Shown in pieces: positions 1 through 8,868 of a stretch of DNA of 17,496 bases. Below the pieces are notes generated by a model, which saw only the letters and a program-made list of their open reading frames with translations, did not search any database and had not been told where the DNA came from. Made by a program: the position numbers and the translations under genes. The stretch is from Lachnospiraceae bacterium UBA1201 (GTDB lineage: Bacteria; Bacillota; Clostridia; Lachnospirales; Lachnospiraceae). The number at the start of each line of letters is the position of its first letter. The first letter of the stretch is position 1. Location of the stretch: NCBI GenBank assembly GCA_002309675.1, contig DBXX01000057.1, forward strand, positions 15,002 through 32,497, written 5' to 3'.

Positions 1-1
1 G

Positions 2-1171
2 ACGAAAGCTTCGCAAACGCAGGCGCCGAAAGAGACCGAAGGCGGCTTAAACGGAACTGTCGGAGGTTTTGAATTCAGTAACAATGAATTGACGAAATAT
101 AAAGGAGAGGATGAGACCATCGTGATTCCGAATGGCGTGACAACTATAGGATCGTTTTCATTTTATCGAAATGCAAAAATGACTAAGGCCATCATTCCAG
201 ACAGTGTGACAACTATAAAAGGTAATGCGTTTCAAGAGTGCTCCGCTTTGGCCGAGATCGAGATTCCGAACAGTGTCACGACGATTAACTCTGAGGCGTT
301 TACCTGGTGCAAGAGTCTAAAAACCGTAGAGCTTCCGGAGAGTGTGACAGAGATAGGATATGACGCTTTCTTTGGCTGCACAGCACTGACCTCTGTAAAA
401 CTCCCGAAAAGCATAACGCGTATTGAGAATGGAATGTTTGACGGCTGCGAGAATTTGACCGAGATCGAGATCCCACAGAATGTGACGGAGATTGGGAGCG
501 GGGCATTCGAAGGCTGCCAGAGCCTGGCTGATATCGAGATTCCGGACACGGTAACGAGCATCGGGGCGTGGGCATTTTCGAATACCGCTTGGCTGAGAGC
601 CAGATTGAACGAAAGTCCTTATGTAGTGGTCAATGGAATCCTCATCAATGCGGAGGTATCGGGGGATGCGGTGGTCTCGGATGGCGTAACCTCCATAAGC
701 GGCGCGTTTAGCGGACGCGATAAATTGATAAGTGTAAAGGTCCCGGAGGGTGTGAAAACTATAGAGAGCGGTTCCTTCCTGAACTGTGCGAAAATGAATC
801 ATGTCGAGCTTCCGAACAGTCTGACACGTATCGGAGATAATGATACATCGTATAGAGCACGCGGAGCGTTCGAGCAGTGCAACTATTTGGCGACGATCAA
901 GATCCCTGATAGTGTGACGAGCTTAGGCAATAGGACGTTTATGAGCAGTATACACTTATTTGAAGTGCAACTTTCGGACAGCCTGACACATATCGGGGAG
1001 AAGGCGTTCTATGGCTGCAGCGCATTGACCGAACTGGAAATTCCCGCCAGCGTGACAGAGATCGGCAAGGATGCATTCAAAGAGTGCCCGGACTTGACCG
1101 TGATCGTGACGGCCGGTTCCTATGCCGAGCAGTACTGCAAGGACAATGGAGTGAAGTATACAACGAAGTAA
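2..1171 (+). CDS. BspA-type leucine-rich repeat surface protein (5' end outside window)
   Basis: The reading frame is open from the first complete codon (base 2), so the gene starts upstream. An internal TTG at 89 would begin in the middle of the usual first repeat and is not a credible start. The visible part begins with a Thr/Gln/Glu-rich linker and then a run of about 11-12 LRR_5 (BspA-type) repeats of about 23 residues, with the pattern IPxSVTxIGxxAFxxC. They are interrupted near 590-690 by a non-repeat insert, which is common in this family. The C-terminus is the usual cap, with GSYAEQYC followed by a short strand. No LPxTG motif, dockerin or membrane segment follows, so any anchor must lie in the missing N-terminus. 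BspA-type proteins are surface or secreted and often bind host proteins or polysaccharides; the ligand cannot be read here. The next gene starts 21 bases downstream, suggesting an operon. Confidence 0.88.
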   Translation, partial: TKASQTQAPKETEGGLNGTVGGFEFSNNELTKYKGEDETIVIPNGVTTIGSFSFYRNAKMTKAIIPDSVTTIKGNAFQECSALAEIEIPNSVTTINSEAFTWCKSLKTVELPESVTEIGYDAFFGCTALTSVKLPKSITRIENGMFDGCENLTEIEIPQNVTEIGSGAFEGCQSLADIEIPDTVTSIGAWAFSNTAWLRARLNESPYVVVNGILINAEVSGDAVVSDGVTSISGAFSGRDKLISVKVPEGVKTIESGSFLNCAKMNHVELPNSLTRIGDNDTSYRARGAFEQCNYLATIKIPDSVTSLGNRTFMSSIHLFEVQLSDSLTHIGEKAFYGCSALTELEIPASVTEIGKDAFKECPDLTVIVTAGSYAEQYCKDNGVKYTTK

Positions 1172-1192
1172 GTTTATTAGGGAGAATGAATC

Positions 1193-4100
1193 ATGAGAAG
1201 AAGAGGATTTGCGTTTTTGCTCGCGGCTTCCATGGCGGCGGGCAGCCTGTTCGGCTGTAAAAAGGGCGGAGAGGAAGAGACCACCGCGGAGCCGAATGTA
1301 ACTACGGAAGCAGCTGGAAACGAGACGGCTCAAACGACCATGGTTGATATGAACGATCTAGCCTCCGGAGACTATGGAAAACTCTATTATGCGCCGGTCG
1401 ATGAAGCACATGTTGCCGGTGATAAAATGAGCAGGTATATCGATAACGAGGTTCTGATCGTCGTAAAAAAAGGGACCACAGAAGAACAGGTCGGCAAGTT
1501 GGCGGAAAAATATCATGCCAGGATCGTGGGTGCGATCGAAGTATCAGGCGATTACCAGCTGCAGCTGGAAACGGCTGAAACAAAGGCAACCCTTGAAAAC
1601 AAACTCAAGGATATCGAAACAGAAGATATCGTCGTAAGGGCTTCTTTAAACTATGTGGCTGAGTTATCAGGAACGGATACTGACGGGCATGCCGGCTTTA
1701 AGTTCGGAGAAAAGTGGAAAGAGGATCTGCAAAACTACACAGATATCAAAGGACTGAGCTGGGGCATCGAAGCCATAAATGTCATGGGCGCCTGGGAGAA
1801 ACTTCAGAATAATAAGGATCGCGTTAAGCCGGTCAATCTCGGCCTTGTTGATTGCGGTTTTGAGGTCGATCATGAGGATCTGAAGGGAATATATGCGGAA
1901 GTCTTTTATGATGGAAAGACGAATGGAGTGGATGCGGCGGATCGAGGACACGGAACGCATGTATCGGGAACCATGGCTGCTAACTGTGATAATTTGACAG
2001 GTATATGCGGTGTTTATCCCTACGGAAAGGGACGGCTTTATGGAGTTTCGCTTGGAGGGGATCAAAAGTGGGGTGGAGTAAATGCATATGCTGAGAATAA
2101 AGGCTATTTGAATTCGATCATGAGTCAGAAGATTGCCTATGCGGAGTTGATTGTTCGTAATGTCAAGGTGATCAATCAGAGTCAGGGCTTTAACTGGTAC
2201 GTGAATAAGTATCTGAAAAAAGATGATCAGGGGAATGAATATGTCGAGTATGATGAGGTAAAGAAATGGTGGGACGACCCGTTAAATTTCTTCGATCAAA
2301 CACGGATCGTAACGGATCTGTCCGATTTTTTCCAAAGGATGATTGATAACGGGTATGATTTTGTGATCGTAACCGGAGCAGGAAACGATTCGCATCCTTC
2401 GATTGGTCATCTTGATGCACGTTACGCCTCTTGGCTCACGCTGATCCCCAGGATGGTATATACGGAAGTTTATGATCGCATTATTGTTGTCGGATCTGTA
2501 AACGAAGAGTTGCAAGAGTCCTGGTTTACCAACGGAGGGTCACGCGTAGACATTTATGCTCCCGGAGAGAACATTTATTCCACTTACCCGACCAATGAGT
2601 ATGCCAGCGGTAGCGGAACGTCTATGGCAGCTCCGCATGTCGCGGGTGTTGCAGCGATGGTATGGAGTGCAAACAATTCTTTGAATGGCAAGCAGGTCAA
2701 GAAAGCCATTACGGAAAACTTCAGCAAGAATTGTTCTTCTTGTCATATGGTTGATGCTTTGCGAGCGGTAGAATACGCTTTGGCTGAAAAAGATACCGGC
2801 AAGAATACGAATGCTGAAAGCGGTGGAGTGCTTTGCTTTGTAGTTGAAGAAGGAAACGAGACAAACCGGATTTCAAATGCTGCTATCACTCTGGTAAATG
2901 CTGAAACTGCGGTGCCGTATGAGACGGTCACAGATGCGGAAGGTCATTTTGAGATCATGGTTCCGGAAGGCCGATACAATCTTTTTGTAAGTGCACAGGG
3001 ATACGAGGATTATGAGTGGCCCAAAACCAGCGAGAATTTGAAATTCATCGAAGTTCGGAACGGACAGATCAACTATCTCGATCGGGATATCGGCGACTGG
3101 ATTAAAATGAAACGAAGCGGTTCGACCGTGAATAGTTCTGATCCTGCCGATGAGAACGGAGAACAACCTACTAAGGCTGATCCGTTTGGCCCAGGAACGG
3201 GAAAAACGGAAGAAACGTCATCGGATCCGTTAGCCAGTGAAAGCAACGGGTACATCATTTTCGGCCACTACGAGCAGGATAATAACACCGGAAACGGCAA
3301 GGAGCCCATCGAATGGGAAATCCTCGATGAGAATGCGAACGGAAAGCTTCTGATCAGCCGTTATGTTCTGGACGCTGTTCCGTTCAACAACGAACATGCG
3401 GAGGTGACCTGGGAAACAAGTTCGCTACGTGAATGGTTGAATAAAGACTTCCTGAATGAGGCATTTACCAAGGACGAGCAGGCTTTGATTCCGAAGGTGC
3501 GTCTGGAGAACAGTGGCGTAGAAATGCCCGGCGGCAATGCCACGGAGGATCAGGTATTCTGCCTGAGCCTGGATGAGGCTGCGAAGTATTACAAGTTTAC
3601 ATATGATAAATATTCATATTTTGGCTTCAAGAAGGAACTGATCACCCTGCCCACGGAATACGCAAAGGCACACGGCCTGAAGACTTTCAATGCAAAGGAG
3701 TGTATCGATGGGCCGGTTGGTGATGAGTATTGGATGGATGGTTATGCGCCCAAGGGCTACCAGGCGTCCATAGCGGATCTGGCAGGAACCTACTGGTGGC
3801 TTCGTACGATGGGCTGGGACAATGATGTGTGTGCGGTTTTTCCTAATGGATTTGCAGGCGCGCACTATGAGTCCGGAGTAAGTTCTAAAAGCTACGGCGT
3901 CCGTCCCGTTTTGTGGATCAGCAACGATGCGATCAAAGGCGAGGACGAAACTGAGCCCGATGCCAAACCGAATTTACCTGAACCTTACGATGGTGACGGT
4001 GTTGCCATCAATGCGGAGAATTTCCCTGATGAGCGTTTCCGCAGCATATTACTGGAGGATTATGACGAAGATGGCAACAGGGTTTTCAGCAAAGAGGAAC

Positions 4101-4975
4101 TCGAAGGTATTAAAAGGGTAGAAATAGACGAAGAGAATATCTCCAGTCTGCAGGGAATAGAATTCTTTTATAATTTGCAGAGACTGAAATGCGGAACGAA
4201 TAAGTTGACAAGTCTGGACATAAGTCACAACCCAAAATTGAAGTATTTGTCATGTTCGAACAACCCTCTGTCCAGCCTGGACGTGAGTCGCAATACGGCG
4301 TTGGAAGAATTGTATTACAGCAAAACCGGTCTGAAGGAAGTAGATGTAAGTAAAAATGCAAATCTGAAGGTGTTGTATTGTATGGATAACGAGATGACGA
4401 GTTTGGACGTAAGTCATAATCCGAAACTGAAGGAATTGGGTTGTAGGGGGAATAACCTGACGAGTCTGGATCTAAGCAAGAATACAGAGCTGGAGAAACT
4501 GTACTGCTCCAGCAATCTGCTGACGACACTGGATTTAAGTCACAATCCGAAACTTAAACAACTGCACTGTCAGGTGAACGAATTACAGGCACTGGATCCA
4601 AGTCATAATCCGCTCCTGGAGAATATCGAATGTTTCCGAAATCAACTGATGGAACTGGATTTAAGCAACAACCCGGATTTGAAATATTTAGACTGCGGAG
4701 GAAACCAGTTAAAGTCGCTCGATGTAAGTCTTAACCCGGCTCTGATAAATTTGGATTGCGGAGGTAATCAGTTGATGAGCCTCGATATGAGCCGTAATGA
4801 GGAACTGAAGTGTCTGTTGTGCGCCGGTAATCAAATCACAGATCTTGATCTAAGTAACAACAAGCAGTTGACGGATCTGGAAATAGACAAAAAAACAAGG
4901 TATTCCGGTTTGGTGCCAAACGTCGATATTGAACTGCGTGAAGGATCCAACGTTACCCGAATAAAGTCTGAATAG
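1193..4975 (+). CDS. Multidomain S8 subtilase lipoprotein with DUF6273-like and LRR domains
   Basis: A 1260-residue surface protease. The lipobox LFGC places the lipidated cysteine at C22. A prodomain-like region (about 84-158) precedes the S8 peptidase domain (about 200-530), whose triad is intact: D220 (in a DCG rather than the usual DTG motif), H253 in HGTHVSG and S477 in GTSMAAPHVAG, with oxyanion N398. Next come a carboxypeptidase-regulatory-like beta domain (about 544-640), a Ser/Thr/Glu-rich linker, a DUF6273-like domain (about 685-913, ending YGVRPVLWI), an EF-hand-like Asp-rich cap (about 937-990), and eleven gapless 21-residue leucine-rich repeats (994-1224). AGGGAG lies 8 bases before the ATG. 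It should act outside the membrane, cleaving proteins or peptides while the LRR domain binds a partner; substrate unknown. The stop is TAG, and the frame stays open for 38 further codons. The order of domains is read from sequence; their names are by family resemblance. Confidence 0.9.
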   Translation: MRRRGFAFLLAASMAAGSLFGCKKGGEEETTAEPNVTTEAAGNETAQTTMVDMNDLASGDYGKLYYAPVDEAHVAGDKMSRYIDNEVLIVVKKGTTEEQVGKLAEKYHARIVGAIEVSGDYQLQLETAETKATLENKLKDIETEDIVVRASLNYVAELSGTDTDGHAGFKFGEKWKEDLQNYTDIKGLSWGIEAINVMGAWEKLQNNKDRVKPVNLGLVDCGFEVDHEDLKGIYAEVFYDGKTNGVDAADRGHGTHVSGTMAANCDNLTGICGVYPYGKGRLYGVSLGGDQKWGGVNAYAENKGYLNSIMSQKIAYAELIVRNVKVINQSQGFNWYVNKYLKKDDQGNEYVEYDEVKKWWDDPLNFFDQTRIVTDLSDFFQRMIDNGYDFVIVTGAGNDSHPSIGHLDARYASWLTLIPRMVYTEVYDRIIVVGSVNEELQESWFTNGGSRVDIYAPGENIYSTYPTNEYASGSGTSMAAPHVAGVAAMVWSANNSLNGKQVKKAITENFSKNCSSCHMVDALRAVEYALAEKDTGKNTNAESGGVLCFVVEEGNETNRISNAAITLVNAETAVPYETVTDAEGHFEIMVPEGRYNLFVSAQGYEDYEWPKTSENLKFIEVRNGQINYLDRDIGDWIKMKRSGSTVNSSDPADENGEQPTKADPFGPGTGKTEETSSDPLASESNGYIIFGHYEQDNNTGNGKEPIEWEILDENANGKLLISRYVLDAVPFNNEHAEVTWETSSLREWLNKDFLNEAFTKDEQALIPKVRLENSGVEMPGGNATEDQVFCLSLDEAAKYYKFTYDKYSYFGFKKELITLPTEYAKAHGLKTFNAKECIDGPVGDEYWMDGYAPKGYQASIADLAGTYWWLRTMGWDNDVCAVFPNGFAGAHYESGVSSKSYGVRPVLWISNDAIKGEDETEPDAKPNLPEPYDGDGVAINAENFPDERFRSILLEDYDEDGNRVFSKEELEGIKRVEIDEENISSLQGIEFFYNLQRLKCGTNKLTSLDISHNPKLKYLSCSNNPLSSLDVSRNTALEELYYSKTGLKEVDVSKNANLKVLYCMDNEMTSLDVSHNPKLKELGCRGNNLTSLDLSKNTELEKLYCSSNLLTTLDLSHNPKLKQLHCQVNELQALDPSHNPLLENIECFRNQLMELDLSNNPDLKYLDCGGNQLKSLDVSLNPALINLDCGGNQLMSLDMSRNEELKCLLCAGNQITDLDLSNNKQLTDLEIDKKTRYSGLVPNVDIELREGSNVTRIKSE
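4172..4864 (+). repeat. Eleven tandem 63-base leucine-rich repeat units
   Basis: Eleven consecutive units of exactly 63 bases (21 codons) with no insertion or deletion, coding residues 994-1224 of the subtilase lipoprotein. Each protein unit follows LxCxxNxL then LDxSxNP. The cysteine is present in ten of the eleven units; unit 3 has Tyr instead, and its Asn is also replaced. The units have diverged in DNA sequence but not in length. The following unit (QLTDLEI) is incomplete and closes the array. Confidence 0.9.
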
Positions 4976-5092
4976 AGCGGACAATGGTTTCGGACCGATA
5001 CTATTAGAAAGAAACTGGAAAGCCTGATCGTGGACCAGGGAACCCAAGTTACCGGATTGACTTCAAAAGTGCGTACGGATTACGAAAAGTAA
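4976..5092 (+). other. In-frame open extension after the TAG stop of the subtilase gene
   Basis: After TAG at 4973-4975 the same frame stays open for 38 codons to TAA at 5090-5092. The translated text (starting SGQWFRTDT, ending TDYEK) is rich in Lys, Arg, Asp and Thr and looks like ordinary protein. No ATG with a ribosome binding site opens it separately. It may be the former C-terminus cut by a nonsense change, a readthrough extension, or chance. Confidence 0.45.
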
Positions 5093-5111
5093 GAAAAATC
5101 ACGGACATATC

Positions 5112-5143
5112 AAAAAGAGGACGCCTTTCGGCGTCCTCTTTTT
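5112..5143. terminator. Strong bidirectional rho-independent terminator
   Basis: A perfect 14-base inverted repeat (AAAAAGAGGACGCC at 5112-5125, partner at 5130-5143) with a TTTC loop. It has a T-run on its 3' side on the plus strand and, by symmetry, on the minus strand too. It sits between two convergent genes, the subtilase lipoprotein and the ABC transporter, and would end both transcripts. Confidence 0.93.
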
Positions 5144-5161
5144 ATATCTCAAGGTACTAAA

Positions 5162-6949
5162 TCACGCAGTTTCAAACTGGCTGTTGTACAGGTCTGCATA
5201 AGCGCCGCCGAGAGCCATGAGGCTGTCGTGGGTGCCTTGCTCGACGATGTCGCCTTTCTGCATCACGAGGATCAGGTCCGCGTTGCGGATGGTCGAAAGA
5301 CGGTGCGCGATGACGAACGAAGTGCGGTTCGCCATCAGGTTATCCATGGCCCGCTGTACCAGCATTTCGGTACGGGTATCGATGGAGCTGGTCGCCTCAT
5401 CGAGGATCAGCATCGGGTTGTTCTGGATCATCGCACGGGCGATGGTGAGCAGCTGCTTCTGACCGACGGAAATGTCGGAGTTTGCAGTGAGAACGGTGTC
5501 AAACTTCTGCGGCAGGGTTTCTACGAAGTGGTAGAGGCCGCAGGCCTTGCAGACCTTTTCGAGGTCTTCGTCGGTGACGCCTTCCATGTTGTAGACCAGG
5601 TTTTCGCGAACCGTGCCTTCAAACATCCAGGTGTCCTGAAGCACCATGCCGAACTGGCGGTGGATCTCTTCACGGGACACGTCCGTGATCGGAATGCCGT
5701 CAATGCGGATCTGACCGCCTGTGACTTCATGGAAGCGCATGAGCAGGTTGACGATGGTGGTCTTTCCGGCACCGGTGGGACCGACGATGGCGATCTTCTG
5801 GCCGGCTTTTACGGTAGCGGAGAAATCATGGATGACTTCCTTCTCCGGCTTATCCGGATATGCGAACTTCACGTGGTCGAATTCAACAGCGCCGACGCCC
5901 GGAAGAGTATCGGACTTTTCGCTTTCATCCGTGAGCTCTTCTTCGTCCAGGAAAGCGAATACACGCTCGGACGCAGCGGCTGCGGACTGCAGGTTGGTAA
6001 CGTTCTGGGAGATCTGACGCAGCGGACCTTCGAACAGACGAACATAGATCAGGAAGGACGTGATAACGCCGATATCAATCCAGCCGTTGTAGAAAAGGAG
6101 TGCGCCGACTACATATACGACAACGTGGCCCAGGTTCCCCACGAAGTTCATAACGGGCGGCATCAGACCGGACAGGAACTGCGACTTGAAGTTCGCGGTG
6201 CGGACAGCGTCGTTGAGCTTTACAAAACGCTCTTTTACGGACTGTTCGGCGTTGGAGATGCGGATCACGTCATGACCGTTGTACATCTCTTCGATGTAAC
6301 CGTTGAGCTGGCCTAAGGATACCTGACGCATCTTGAAGTAGCGCTGGGAGCGCTTTACGACCAGGACCATGAACAGCAGGCCCAACATGGTTGATACTAC
6401 GGTGGTGCCCGCCAGGATCCAGTTGGTGATGATCATCATGAGGAGACATCCGAAGAACTGGGCGGCGGCGGAGACGATGGAAGTGAGCGAGTTCGCCAGG
6501 GAACTGCTGACCAGGTCTACGTCGTTGGTAGCGCGGGAGAGCACATCGCCGTATGAATGGGTTGCGAAATACTTCAGCGGCAGGCGGGAGATCTTCGCGT
6601 TGATCTTACTACGCAGCGACTTCGCGATGTTCTGCGTCATATGAGCCATGATCAGGCCTTGGATCAGACCGGTGAACGCGCTGAAAACATAAAAACTTCC
6701 GATGAGGAAGACGACTGAGAGGACAGCGTCCATATCCACGCCGGACTCGGAATGGATACCTTCATGAATCAGGTTGGCGATCCGTCCGAGCTGGTTGGGT
6801 CCCACGATCATAAAGACGGTGGAACAAATAGCTAAACCTAATACGACAATAAAGGGAGCCGGGGATTTCGATGCGTAAGAAAGGGTTTCGCGAACGGCCT
6901 TTTTAAAATTCTTCGGCTTCTCGGGAATTCGATCCATCATAGGTGGCAT
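5162..6949 (-). CDS. ABC exporter half-transporter, subunit with catalytic Walker B Glu
   Basis: A 595-residue type IV ABC exporter half: an N-terminal six-helix membrane domain (about 30-330) and a C-terminal nucleotide-binding domain. Walker A is GPTGAGK (390-396) and Walker B is ILDEATSSID with the catalytic Glu at 518. The switch His is H549 in AHRLSTI. The signature motif is ISVGQ (493-497), not LSGGQ. This is the pattern of the TM288-type partner in heterodimeric exporters: it supplies the working Walker motifs but a degenerate signature. The start ATG has a perfect GGAGGTGATC ribosome binding site (6952-6961). That site begins just after the stop of the upstream partner, 12 bases away, so the two are translated from one mRNA. 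Such pairs export drugs, lipids or peptides; the substrate cannot be told from sequence. Confidence 0.93.
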   Translation of the reverse strand: MPPMMDRIPEKPKNFKKAVRETLSYASKSPAPFIVVLGLAICSTVFMIVGPNQLGRIANLIHEGIHSESGVDMDAVLSVVFLIGSFYVFSAFTGLIQGLIMAHMTQNIAKSLRSKINAKISRLPLKYFATHSYGDVLSRATNDVDLVSSSLANSLTSIVSAAAQFFGCLLMMIITNWILAGTTVVSTMLGLLFMVLVVKRSQRYFKMRQVSLGQLNGYIEEMYNGHDVIRISNAEQSVKERFVKLNDAVRTANFKSQFLSGLMPPVMNFVGNLGHVVVYVVGALLFYNGWIDIGVITSFLIYVRLFEGPLRQISQNVTNLQSAAAASERVFAFLDEEELTDESEKSDTLPGVGAVEFDHVKFAYPDKPEKEVIHDFSATVKAGQKIAIVGPTGAGKTTIVNLLMRFHEVTGGQIRIDGIPITDVSREEIHRQFGMVLQDTWMFEGTVRENLVYNMEGVTDEDLEKVCKACGLYHFVETLPQKFDTVLTANSDISVGQKQLLTIARAMIQNNPMLILDEATSSIDTRTEMLVQRAMDNLMANRTSFVIAHRLSTIRNADLILVMQKGDIVEQGTHDSLMALGGAYADLYNSQFETA

Positions 6950-6961
6950 ACGATCACCTCC

Positions 6962-8776
6962 TTACGCTTCCAGCTCGGCTTCGGTGAGCTGAGACTGGGC
7001 AATTTCTCGATAAACACTGCAGGACTGCAAAAGTTCGCGGTGTGTTCCGTTTCCTACGATCTCGCCGTCCGCAAGCACGAGGATGCGGTCGGCATTTTTA
7101 ATAGTACCGATACGGCTGGCTACGATCAGACAGGTCGTATCCTTCAGCTTATCGGCGATCTCCTTACGGAGCAGACGGTCGGTCTTGAAGTCCAAAGCGG
7201 AAAATGAATCGTCGAAGAGCAGGATCTCCGGCTTCTTCGCGATAGCGCGGGCGATAGCCAGACGCTGCTTTTGTCCGCCGGAAATATTGCTTCCTCCCTG
7301 GGACACTGCGAAATCCAGGCCGCCGTCCTTCTTCATGACGAAGTCGGTCGCCTGGGCGATGTCCAGCGCCTGGAGCACGTCGTCCTCAGAGACCTGTGCG
7401 TCCCGGTCGCCGAAGGTGATATTGTCCCGGATGCTGTCCGCGAAAAGTGTAGCCTTCTGCGGAATCAGACCGATCTTTTTATACAGGGCGCTGAAGGGGT
7501 ATTCTTTAACATTGTGTCCGTCGATCAGAACCTCGCCCTCGGTGGCGTCATAAAGACGGGTCGCCAGGTTTAACAGCGTACTCTTACCGGAACCGGTAGA
7601 GCCGATGATGGCCAGGGTCTGTCCCTGTGTGACTTTGAAATTCAGGTTCTTCATGAAGTTCTCGTCGCTGCCCGGGAAGTGGAACGACACGTTCTTGAAT
7701 TCCAGCGTTCCCTTGGGATCTGCAGGGTTCTCGACGTATTCGTGACCCTCCGTAACCGAGATGGGTTCTTCCAGAACTTCACTGATACGCTTTGCGGAAA
7801 CCTGGGCACGGGGCAGGATCATGAAGATCATGGTGAGCATCATGAAGCTCATTACGACCATCATTGCGTAGCTGCCGAAGACCGTGAGGTCGCCGAAGAA
7901 ATCGCTGCGGGAGCGCATCAGGTCGACGGCGTTGTCAATGATATGACCATCCGCTGCGGCGCCGCCGATGTGGAAGCCGTTGATGATGATCGCGCCCACA
8001 AACTGAAGAACCAGCTGGATGCTGCTCATGACCAGGCCGATGATCGGGCCCATGAAAGCCATGGCGCGCATGGTGAACAGGTTCGTCGCCGTGAGGTTTA
8101 AGTTGACACGTTCGAATTTGTTCTGCTGATATTCATCCGCATTGAAGGCACGTACGACCTTTAGACCGTTCAGGCTTTCGTCGATGACACGGTTGACATC
8201 GTCCACCTGACGCTGGATGATCCGGAATTTCGGAATAACGAAGCGCATGACCGTTGTGATGGTGATGGCTAAGACGGCTACCGCACAGGCAACCACGATG
8301 GAAAGGGATGTGCTCTTACCCAGGATACGGACGACTGCCCATACCGCTGTAATGGGAGCTTTGATCATGACCTGCAGACCCATGGATATCACCATCTGGA
8401 TCTGGGTGATGTCGTTGGTCGTACGGGTAATGAGGCTGGCGGGCGAAAAATGCTTCATTTCCGTGGTGCCGAAGTCCGAGATCTTGTTGAAGAGGGACGC
8501 GCGCACGGTGTAACTGAAGTTCGCTGCGATCCGGGCTGCCAGATAGCCTACAGTGATGGACAGCGCCACACTGCCGGCAGCACAAGCCAGCATCTTGAGG
8601 CCGGAAACCAGGATCTCTCCCGTCAGATTTTTGTCGCTGGCCGCGAGTTTGGATACGACATCGCCCATGAAGTCGGGCATTTCGATGTCCAACCACACCT
8701 GACCCGCTACAAATATCAGGCACACGAGCGAGATCAGCCTGTCCCTGGGGGACAATTGTTTTAGAATTTTAAACAT
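6962..8776 (-). CDS. ABC exporter half-transporter, subunit with degenerate ATP site
   Basis: A 604-residue half-transporter, partner of the next gene. I place the start at the ATG whose first base is 8776 (protein begins MFKILKQLSPRDR), because GGAGG lies 4 bases upstream and family members start here. The open frame extends 32 codons further, but that stretch contains the promoter and is not protein-like. Walker A is GSTGSGK (392-398) and the signature is a canonical ISGGQ (498-502). The Walker B region reads FDDSFSALD, so Asp523 replaces the catalytic Glu, and the switch-loop His is replaced by Ser554 (ASRIGT). These are the hallmarks of the TM287-type subunit that holds the degenerate ATP site in heterodimeric exporters. 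The membrane domain spans about 15-320 and carries an extra hydrophilic loop around residues 255-285 (IIDNAVDLMRSRS). Confidence 0.93.
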   Translation of the reverse strand: MFKILKQLSPRDRLISLVCLIFVAGQVWLDIEMPDFMGDVVSKLAASDKNLTGEILVSGLKMLACAAGSVALSITVGYLAARIAANFSYTVRASLFNKISDFGTTEMKHFSPASLITRTTNDITQIQMVISMGLQVMIKAPITAVWAVVRILGKSTSLSIVVACAVAVLAITITTVMRFVIPKFRIIQRQVDDVNRVIDESLNGLKVVRAFNADEYQQNKFERVNLNLTATNLFTMRAMAFMGPIIGLVMSSIQLVLQFVGAIIINGFHIGGAAADGHIIDNAVDLMRSRSDFFGDLTVFGSYAMMVVMSFMMLTMIFMILPRAQVSAKRISEVLEEPISVTEGHEYVENPADPKGTLEFKNVSFHFPGSDENFMKNLNFKVTQGQTLAIIGSTGSGKSTLLNLATRLYDATEGEVLIDGHNVKEYPFSALYKKIGLIPQKATLFADSIRDNITFGDRDAQVSEDDVLQALDIAQATDFVMKKDGGLDFAVSQGGSNISGGQKQRLAIARAIAKKPEILLFDDSFSALDFKTDRLLRKEIADKLKDTTCLIVASRIGTIKNADRILVLADGEIVGNGTHRELLQSCSVYREIAQSQLTEAELEA

Positions 8777-8816
8777 ACTACCTCCGCAACGCCCCCGAAG
8801 CGATGGAGACGTCTTC

Positions 8817-8868
8817 CGTTTTCGATGAATGTATACAGGGAAAATTATAGTCTCGTTTTCGAAAAATG
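8817..8868. repeat. 15-base direct repeat pair flanking the ABC operon start site
   Basis: CGTTTTCGATGAATG (8817-8831) and CGTTTTCGAAAAATG (8854-8868) match at 13 of 15 positions. One copy lies inside the -35/-10 spacer and the other just downstream of the predicted start of transcription. This is where a repressor pair would bind. The operator role is inference. Confidence 0.4.

Noticed and set aside
89..91. TTG start for the BspA-type protein
   Set aside because: The frame is open to the window edge and the upstream codons read as a plausible linker leading into the first repeat, so the gene is cut by the window.
4172..4864. 63-base repeats as a CRISPR or non-coding tandem array
   Set aside because: The repeats are divergent in DNA but keep the leucine-rich protein pattern and frame; they are coding repeats with no spacers.
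5228..6316. 362-codon open frame opposite the ABC transporter gene
   Set aside because: Antisense shadow of a clear ABC nucleotide-binding domain; no recognisable protein motifs.
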